Source: a virus
IMG/VR virus record: IMGVR_UViG_3300026253_000004
Coordinates: 1 to 31,055 of that record
Strand: one strand, 5' to 3'
DNA length: 31,055 nt
This document shows positions 1 to 8,700 of the stretch, piece after piece. The notes under the pieces are model-generated. The model was not told the DNA's origin. It was given only the letters and a program-made list of their open reading frames with translations, and searched no databases. Position numbers and translations under genes: made by a program. The first letter of the stretch is position 1, and every line of letters starts with the position of its first letter.

Positions 1-46
1 AGTTAATGGCTATAGTGCCATCCATTATTTTTTCTAGTTCATTCAT
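1..46 (-). CDS. Partial gene, N-terminus only, runs off left edge
   Basis: An ATG at 46-44 on the minus strand opens a frame reading MNELEKIMDGTIAIN before the window ends. It is in the same direction as all other genes and follows the 750 aa virion gene by about 60 nt of AT-rich DNA (47-106), as expected for the next gene of the late operon. Fifteen residues are too few to assign a function. A start there is plausible because the frame opens directly after an A/T-rich leader like those before the neighbouring genes. Confidence 0.5.
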   Translation of the reverse strand, partial: MNELEKIMDGTIAIN

Positions 47-106
47 AAAGTAATTAAATTTAATTTTTCTTTAATTATAATTACAATTTTTAAGTGATTT
101 TTACTA

Positions 107-2359
107 TTAAGTAATAGAAAGAAGCTTGTTTACATCAAATCTTAACGTCTGATTAGCTGTCCCAGCTTTTATTATTTCTATATTACCAGTTATAGTTGCT
201 ATTCTACTTGTATTTTCTATTGTTAATGTAATCCCGTTTTCTAAAGTTTGAACAGTATCCATTGTCCAATCACCATCACCAGTTGCTCCACCACCACTAG
301 TAATAAGTGGGCTTTGTACAGAAGAATCGATACCTATGCCACTAACTCTAGATATATTATTAATAACACCTTCTTTGCTATTAACGTCTATCACAGCGTG
401 AGCACTAGTAGCTTCTCTAGTTGTAGTTGTTGGAGCCGTTAACGCAATAGCCAGATTTGTAAACTTAACATCCCAACCATACACTCTTAGTATTTCATTT
501 TCACCATAACCCCCGATTTTTAAGGTAGTTCCACCAATAGCTAAAACTTGTTGTTTGTTAAAAATAATATTACCCTCTTGAACAGTAACCAACCCTTTTA
601 CTATTGTTGGCTTTTTACTTAGCGTATCTAAAGCAGGCCTTTCGTTTTTTATAATTATCTCCTCGTCTTCAGTATCAGGGAATATTGTTATTGTATCTTG
701 ATATTTCCCTACCACCGTATCCGTTGCAATATTATCTCCTGCAAGCACAATCATTCCTTCTTTTAGTTTATCAACATAATTATTTATAGGCCAACTATAA
801 TTCATTTGATTACTAAACGTCAGTGGTAAATCATCTGCTATAGATATTGATTCAGATATAGTAAAAGTTTTTTCACTACCCTCACTTACTGCAGTTACTG
901 TTACTGTAGTAGCAGCAAGCGCTGCGTTGCCTAATACTCTATCACCTACCGTCGCTATAGTACTTGAGACAACATGGGTTGTTACTGTTTGGCCAGTACT
1001 TGCTCCATTTACAGTAGTTCCTCCTTCTGAAGTCGAATCTGCCTCTGTGGTAATACTTGGATATATATTTTCTCCTGGTAATGCTACCGGGGCAGCGCCA
1101 ACCACTGGTTTAATAAAAGATAAAATATCGCTAGCTGCAGGCTGTTTTAAAATTCTATACGCAGCAACTACAGTAGCTGTACATGTAAGAGAGAAAGATG
1201 TCTTATCTTCGGATTTTCCTCTATTAGTAGAAACAGTAGCGGTTGCAAATGTACCTGTCACTGCCCCGCCAATACTATAACCCTGCATTGTTAATGTTAA
1301 ATCCTCATATTGATAAATAACTTTTTGTAATAATAAAGAACCAGAACCCGTAGATGAATTTATGTCGATGCTACCATCTCCAAACCTTACTTCATTATAA
1401 TTAGCGTGTTTCGTACCCGGTTCTGCAAATAAATAAATATCATATTGATTACCATCGTTATCACTAGGGAAAACTATATCACGCGAGTAAGACCCCTTCC
1501 GAATTTTCCCATTTTCTAATCTAGTTCTTATAGTTTGAAAAGTGTCGGTTACAAAGTTGTAATACTGACCAGCATCATTTTTAATCTCTAAACTAAAAGC
1601 AGCACCATCACTTCCCTTTACAGAGAAAGACCTAGTTTCGCCAGCTTGTTTTATATCCGATAAATCTAAATCAAAACTATTTATAGTTTTTGGAGCTGAT
1701 AATTTCCCAAAAGGGTCTGGTATGTTTGTCGGGTCATAACCCCGGCAATCTGAACAGTTTTCGAATTGGTTTGATTGAAAAGGCTGCTGTCTATAAGAAA
1801 ACATGGGCCAATTTCCAATATAGTTATTTTGGGAGTCAAGGGGTCGTAGATCCATTTTGCCTAATCCTTTATAAATATAACAATCTATTGAGTTATAGTC
1901 TTCAAAATCTACCCCAAAATCCTCCCAATCTCCTGGGGAAGCAAAAATTGTAGAACCACCTGTAAATCTTTGTCCAACTACACGTACAACATCACCCACA
2001 GAAGGTTGCCCTACTTGATTATAAAACATATTTAGCCAATGTGTATAACCCGCATGCGCGTTGGGTAAATAATAGTATGGTGGATTGGGATTTGGGGGTA
2101 GCGGGGTACCGTTTCGATATAGAATCTCAACCTCAGCCCCTACTAAATTTGATACCGAAGAAAGCCCCGGTGGTAATTTCTTACCGCATATCGCCCACTT
2201 ATGAACCATTGGACGGTTAGGAGATGTAGGATTTATAGGGGGACCAGTTGTTAACATAGAACTATTAGCCATAAGTGTTCCGTCTGGCATATAATGATAG
2301 CCAGGAGGAGCTATTTTTCCTTTAATCTTTATTTTACTAGGTTTATTGTGATATGCCAT
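107..2359 (-). CDS. Putative virion/tail-associated protein (750 aa)
   Basis: No enzymatic motif is visible. The N-terminus carries a Gly/Pro/Tyr-rich stretch (PPGYHYMPDGTLMANSSM, about residues 18-35) of a type I associate with late structural proteins of marine Bacteroidota phages. Residues about 60-230 are rich in Pro, Tyr and Trp with a CSDC pair near 202-205; from about 330 on the protein is Thr/Ser/Val-rich and looks like successive beta-strands, as in fibre or adhesin-like virion proteins. It is the last complete gene of the tail block, 12 nt after the 134 aa gene, which suits a tail accessory or fibre protein. There is no signal peptide. Function is inferred from position and composition only. 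The start at 2359 is supported by the short spacing to the upstream stop. Confidence 0.55.
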   Translation of the reverse strand: MAYHNKPSKIKIKGKIAPPGYHYMPDGTLMANSSMLTTGPPINPTSPNRPMVHKWAICGKKLPPGLSSVSNLVGAEVEILYRNGTPLPPNPNPPYYYLPNAHAGYTHWLNMFYNQVGQPSVGDVVRVVGQRFTGGSTIFASPGDWEDFGVDFEDYNSIDCYIYKGLGKMDLRPLDSQNNYIGNWPMFSYRQQPFQSNQFENCSDCRGYDPTNIPDPFGKLSAPKTINSFDLDLSDIKQAGETRSFSVKGSDGAAFSLEIKNDAGQYYNFVTDTFQTIRTRLENGKIRKGSYSRDIVFPSDNDGNQYDIYLFAEPGTKHANYNEVRFGDGSIDINSSTGSGSLLLQKVIYQYEDLTLTMQGYSIGGAVTGTFATATVSTNRGKSEDKTSFSLTCTATVVAAYRILKQPAASDILSFIKPVVGAAPVALPGENIYPSITTEADSTSEGGTTVNGASTGQTVTTHVVSSTIATVGDRVLGNAALAATTVTVTAVSEGSEKTFTISESISIADDLPLTFSNQMNYSWPINNYVDKLKEGMIVLAGDNIATDTVVGKYQDTITIFPDTEDEEIIIKNERPALDTLSKKPTIVKGLVTVQEGNIIFNKQQVLAIGGTTLKIGGYGENEILRVYGWDVKFTNLAIALTAPTTTTREATSAHAVIDVNSKEGVINNISRVSGIGIDSSVQSPLITSGGGATGDGDWTMDTVQTLENGITLTIENTSRIATITGNIEIIKAGTANQTLRFDVNKLLSIT

Positions 2360-2371
2360 TTATTATTTTAT

Positions 2372-2776
2372 TTATTTACTACTTTCAGAAAGTTCTGCCC
2401 CAACAGAGAATAGTTCTACTTTCTCCCTTGAATTATTTACAAATTTTATCTCCATATAATAACCAATTAGACTAGTGGTATTAGCTTTTTTATCTTTACT
2501 AAACGTTATAAAAGATCCCGGTTGAGGGGTTATTGGGTCTCCATTAGCGTTATACAAGTCACAAAGTACTGTTATGGTTGATATATCACCATTAGACAAG
2601 TCTGCGTTTACTATCTCAGTAATCTTACCTAATTCAATTGTAGTCGAAGTACTACCTGTACTATAAGCAGTAGATGAAGCCCCTATAGTACTGACAGGGG
2701 TATAATATACCATATCCCCAACTTGGGTTGATATATTTATAGCGGTGTTAAAGTCTAATGATAGTGCAAATGCCAT
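2372..2776 (-). CDS. Hypothetical small beta-rich virion protein (134 aa)
   Basis: A 134 aa protein starting MAFALSLDFN, with alternating hydrophobic/Ser-Thr patterns typical of a small beta-sandwich and no catalytic motif, membrane segment or cysteine cluster. It sits between the giant tail protein (16 nt upstream) and the 750 aa virion protein (12 nt downstream), so a tail or fibre-associated structural role is the simplest inference. I do not recognise a family. The 'MAF' start is also seen in the 240, 334 and 524 aa proteins of this operon, but here the likeness does not go beyond three residues. Confidence 0.45.
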   Translation of the reverse strand: MAFALSLDFNTAINISTQVGDMVYYTPVSTIGASSTAYSTGSTSTTIELGKITEIVNADLSNGDISTITVLCDLYNANGDPITPQPGSFITFSKDKKANTTSLIGYYMEIKFVNNSREKVELFSVGAELSESSK

Positions 2777-2792
2777 AGTTTAATTTTTAAGG

Positions 2793-5700
2793 TTAAGATG
2801 ATGGTACAATAAATACCGTAGAATACGCCCAGCTTGAATAAACAGTCCCAGGAGAATCATCACATTGGGTTCTAACTCTGAATTGAAGCTCTGCATTAAC
2901 AGGATAAGAAACATTATTCCCTGAATATAGGGTTATTGTAGTAGTGCTAAGCCCAGTTGTTTGGTTAAACGTTAAGGCGCTTGGTAAAATGGTGTAAATA
3001 GTTGTCCATACCCCATTATTTATATCTACACCTAGAACCCCCACCTCATAAGTCAAAGCTTCACAAGCTTCCTTGAGGACTACATCAATCGTAACAGCAA
3101 AACCTGAAACTATTACCGCATTTTTAACGGTCACTGGAGTAGGGGAGGCGCAAGTTAAACAACAATTTCCATCATCACAAGTAGCAGATGCGTTATAATT
3201 TAATGCGGTTGGGTTAGTACAACCGTAATCTGTTAAGCAACTACTATCATCACAAGAAGCAGATGCGTCATAGTTACATGCTGTAGGATCAGTACAACCA
3301 AAAGTCCCATAACAAGAACCATCATCACATGTGGCTAATGAATTATAGTTACAATATGCTGGATCATCACAACCTAGAAGACCAACACAACTTCCATCAT
3401 CACAAGTAGCTGATGCATCATAGTTACATGCTGTAGGATCAGTACATCCATAAATAGTGTTACAAGAGCCATCGTCACATGTGGCGGATGAATTATAATT
3501 ACAAGCTGTAGTATCCATACAACCATAAACAGTATTGCAAGAACCATCATCACAGGTTGCTAATTGGTTATAATTACATGCATTTGGATTCGTACAACCC
3601 CAAACATAACTACACGAACCGTCATCACAAGTAGCTGTAGCATTATAATTACATGCTGTAATATCTGTACATCCATAAGCTGTTAAGCATGAACCATCAT
3701 CACAAGTAGCTGCAGAGTCATAATTACATGCTGTAGGGTCAGTACATCCATAGTCTGTTAAACAAGAGCCATCATCTACAGTGGCGTTTCCGTCATAATT
3801 ACATGCAGTTGGATCAGTACAACCAGGATAGACACATTGGGAGTCGTCAGGGAAATCAAAGGTACCACCATTCCCAGCAGCAGCATCATTACACCCTATA
3901 GTATAAGTTTGGCTGATGGCTTGTATTTGGCATGAAGTCGTCCCAAAAGAAGTAAAAGGATTAATCTCCCAGTCTACAGTAATGAAAGGGATTCCTATAG
4001 GCACTTGCATTACGCTGAAAGTTATATTTACATAATGCTCAGCAGGGGGATTTGTATGTACACCAAATTGTCCAGGTGAGGATGTTTTATCGTATATAAC
4101 TACTCCGTTATCATCTTTTACCTCTACATACATCTCGTAAGCATCAGGATATCCCAATGCATCAACACCCACAGAGTATGCGGTATTGAGAAGATCAACA
4201 CTTAATTTAACAATATTAGTATTAAAAGCACCACCTCCTCCTGGGTAGGTCCCTACTTGCTGGGATAATACTGGGCAATTATAAATACAACTCCCATCAT
4301 CAGTATTTGCTAATGAATTATAATTTGTAGCCGCATAACTAGTTGGATCGCTATTAAAAATTCCATTATTATCTAGCGTATCATCAGTACATCCATCTAC
4401 AACTGGAATACATGAACCATCATCGAAAGTTGCTAAAGGATTGTAGTTAAATGCTAAAGGATCTGTACAACCCCCTATAATAAGAGTAGTACAACTTCCA
4501 TCATCAGCGACATAAGCACTTCCCCCACTAGCTACTGCCACAAGATTTGTAGCATCCCAGCAGTCGTTACAATATTCCGTATAAGCCGCATCTTTACAAC
4601 CAGCACAAGTATCGTAGAAACATGAACCATCATCAGAAGTAGCTAATGGATCATAATTACAAGCTCCCCATGTTGTCATCGCCCCATAAACATCTACAGG
4701 TGTCATCCCAACAGCACCCAATGCCGTGTATGTTCCCGTATTATCTGTACAGCCAGGTATATCTGTAGTCGACACTGAATAAGTGTCTGTTATTCCGCTA
4801 GAGTTACTACAAACAAATCCAACTTCGAAAGTGTAATCAGTTCCTGCCGCTAAATTTATAGGAGGTGTGGTAGTGGAGAAACTTTGGAAACTACCACCGT
4901 CTATTGCCGTAATGTTACCTTGCCAGAATACAGCATTAGTATTAGTATCTGTAACTGTAAGGTAATAATCACCAGCAGCTTGAGGTTGATTTGTAGTAGG
5001 AGTATTCCATACTAAATCTAAACTTGTTGTTGTTATGTTTATAGCGTGTAACCCTGTTGTTTGTACACACCATTCACAACCATCGTAGAAAGGTTGTCCC
5101 GCAGCGGTAACGGCATCATCCCAATTATTAGCTGTTTGATCCCCACAGAATAAGCAAGTACCATCATTAATAGTCGCAAGTGGATCGTAAAGTGCCCCAG
5201 TGGACAATGTACAGCCATATATATCGTATGTACAAGAACCATTGTCAATATTCACCGTAGGGTCATAGTTAGAAGCTCCAGTGATACATTGGGTCCCAGT
5301 AGTATCGCAAGTTATAGTCCAATCATCCATGCAACCCGCAATAGATAGTATACAAGAACCATCATCAGTATTTGCAGTGGAATCGTAGTTAATATAAGTA
5401 TCATATACAAAATTACCATCAACAGTTTGAGCAGCGTTAGTACACCCTAAAACAGTTGCAATACAACTGCCGTCATCTACATTGGCATTCGGGTCGTAGT
5501 TGGTAACACTAGGATAAGCGTCGTCTGGAACGTCCATCATGGAATCATCCGTACAGCCAGGATAAGTACATGAACCATCATCAGTATTAGCCGCTGCATC
5601 AAAGTTAGAAGCATTAGGATCAATACAACCATAAACCTTTGCAATACAACTACCATCAGGTAAATCGGCATTAGGATTATAATTTAAAGCAGTACTATCC

Positions 5701-8700
5701 ATACAGCCAAATATACTTCCTATTGTAGCTTCTTGCAGTGACCCAATTCCTTGAATTGCAAAACTAGAGGTATCATAGTTTTCAACTACCCCTCCAGTAT
5801 TTTCATTGTGTGTTACCGAAAGACCTTTAATATAATTAAACCATTTCCCTTCTTTCTCTATAAATTCTGGAATTCTACCCTTTTCTTTATTTGTTTCTAT
5901 ATTCTCAACGTACCACCCTTTTTTATCTTCTAAGTTATAAAACTCATTATCATTATGAACCCCTGTTGGAGTTACTCCAAAAGCATCATAAGTAGTATAT
6001 TCTGTAAATTTGTTAACTTTAGATTGGCTACCTTCATAATTTAAAGTAGTAAACGATTTTATACTTCCAGGGAGTTCGTTTAATATAACAGTAAAACTTG
6101 AATCGCGCGGTAAGTAATAGAATGTATTTCTATCTACTGATTCATCATGATGCTTCCACAGTTTCCCATTTTTAAATGTATAATATTCATTAGCACAGCT
6201 GATAGCATTTTCAGGTATAAAAGATTTAAAACTAACCCAACCCTTAACATCCTCCCTAAATGAAACCGTTTTTGATGGAAAATCATTTGGATCTGCCGTT
6301 GTTGTCGTAGTCGTAGTAAAGCGATCTCCAGTAAAAGTAATGTGCAAAGATATACCGGCCGCAAAATTACATGCACTGTCACACATTATATTATTACTTA
6401 GTAGAATTACTAATTGTGCCCCACTATTATATACAGCAATAACCACTGTATCTGCGGGGAAAGCGTATCCAGATGTAGATGTCGTGACAGTGTCACCAAT
6501 TTGAATACCAATAATAGGTGTTCGTATTTCATTTCCAGGTGCGGATATTATATCCCCAAACCCTGTCCAACTAAAAGGGTTGTTAGTGGTAGTCTCTTCA
6601 GTAGCGAATGTTTGTTTACCTATCTCTTTTAGCGTTATATTATACTCGTCTTTTTTATCATCATAACTACCAATTAAAGTATTAGTTAACTTTAAATTAT
6701 CTTTAAACCAATCCTTCATGCCATGATTAGATATAGGTGTTAAGCCATCTCTTGATAATCTCATTACCACACCTCTAACTTTATCTGTAAAGTATACCCT
6801 ATAGTTTTCCGACGCGAATGATTCTGGGTTTTTAGATATACCAAATTCGCCTGAAAATGGTATTGCTTGCCCTAATACATTATTAGTCGATGTTAACTGT
6901 GAATTTCCATCCGCATTATATACCGCATCTTTATTAGCTAGTATCTTTAAAATCTTATCTTCACATAGTGTAATTAAATCAGAATCCCTAGAATGAAGTT
7001 TCTGAATACTACCGTAAGTAGGATTTATATCTTTTGTTATTTTTTCCCCCGCAATAAATTGATTCAAGTTATTTACTCCCGACGTAGAGTTATACAATCC
7101 GGAGTATATTAGTCCATATTTTCGATGTTCCTCCTTATATTGATCTGCTAAAGTCATAGAGACTTTAACTCCGTTTGTTATAAACGGTTTATTATAAGTA
7201 TCCCCAACACGATTAGATTCCACTCCATTATTAAAAGACCAACAATTAAACCAAGATAATGAAATACTTTCAGTCACTGGTATTATCTCTAATTTTACAA
7301 CTACATTAAAGCCAGTATTTACACCAGTCCCAAGCTCAAACGGGAAGCCATAATAGAGAGGTACATGCCCAGTTATAGAACTGCCATCAGGAGCAGTAAA
7401 CTTAAATAGTCCCCCAAGAACCTCCGCCAAAAGAACCTCATTTGATAAATGAAAATACTGTCCGTCAAATTGTGTTACAATGGTATCTACAGGGAATGTC
7501 CCGACACTCCCATCTAAGCTAAACGTAGAACCTATAGGAATAAAATCAGTAATATTATCATTCGTGATCTTCGTTGGTATCTTATTAGTTGCTTCATAAT
7601 ATATGTCAAGATCAACATCTTCTTTTGGCTCGGTTTCAAATATAGCTGGGTTTCTACTAATAAGGTTAGGTCCCTCAACTTCAAATGGTTCTACAAATTC
7701 TAGCTGCCCTTTAGTCGTCTTAGTTATTAGTTGCATTTTAGTATTTGTAGAAAGATCATCTGCTCCTTCGAATACTTCGTATTTTATCGTATATCTAAGC
7801 CTTTTATTATGTTCATCCATAATATCAACCAGTTGGGTATTGTAAGGATTATTCTGCAAAGACAAGTAGGCGGTATCGGTATTCGCAGGAAGTCCTAAGC
7901 TCAGCAATGCATAAAACTCAACACCACTATTAGTCACGCTATAAGTTACCCTCCCTCTATAGTTATATAGCCTTTCGGGATAAGCACCTGTAATAATATA
8001 AATAGTAGTGTCATCTTTTATTCGAAAATATTTCCCTGGTTTCAGGTTGTCTGTGATCCCAGCCTCCCCCTCGGTGTATGAATTAGAGCTATTACCTACA
8101 TTCCAATTTATATTGTGGTTAGGGGTCACGTTAGCTTTTAGCTCGGAGTATGATAAATGAAAAAATAAATCGGTACCGTCAGTATGTATTCCTTCGCTAA
8201 ATACTACCCCTTCACTTAGTCCTGTCCCATTATAACTGAGGACTGTGGAGAAGGAGTTCGGTATCGTGTTGTAGTTCCCAGTAAAACATCCATTTCCCCC
8301 AGTCTCACAGCCATCATCTCCATACGGTATACACCCTCCTCCACTTTGAGGGCAACAATTACCACAATATTCCGCTTCTTGGGAATACCAATCACCCGTA
8401 ACAGTCCACGACTGGTAGGAGGTGGTATCCGACCAGTCTGTCCCCGCGCCATCATCCGTGTTGGAGTTGAAAATATTATTATTATCACCTGGCTGCGTAC
8501 CAGCATAAGAGGTTTCGTCAATAAACCATTTTCCATGAGTATGGTCATCATCAAACTTTAGGTTTTCAACCCAATCATCATGTGTTTTACTTGCATCATT
8601 ACCCGTAGTACCATTTCCGCCACCAACGGCAGTAGCGTCATCGTCTGATAAGTAAAATAGGTCAGTAAATTCAGTAACTTTCCAATCCAAAGTAAGTTGT

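Noticed and set aside
3162-3824. Regular 75-bp repeats resembling a CRISPR array
   Set aside because: Each unit is in frame in a single long gene and codes for the DDGSC motif; there are no constant repeat/variable spacer blocks and no cas genes.
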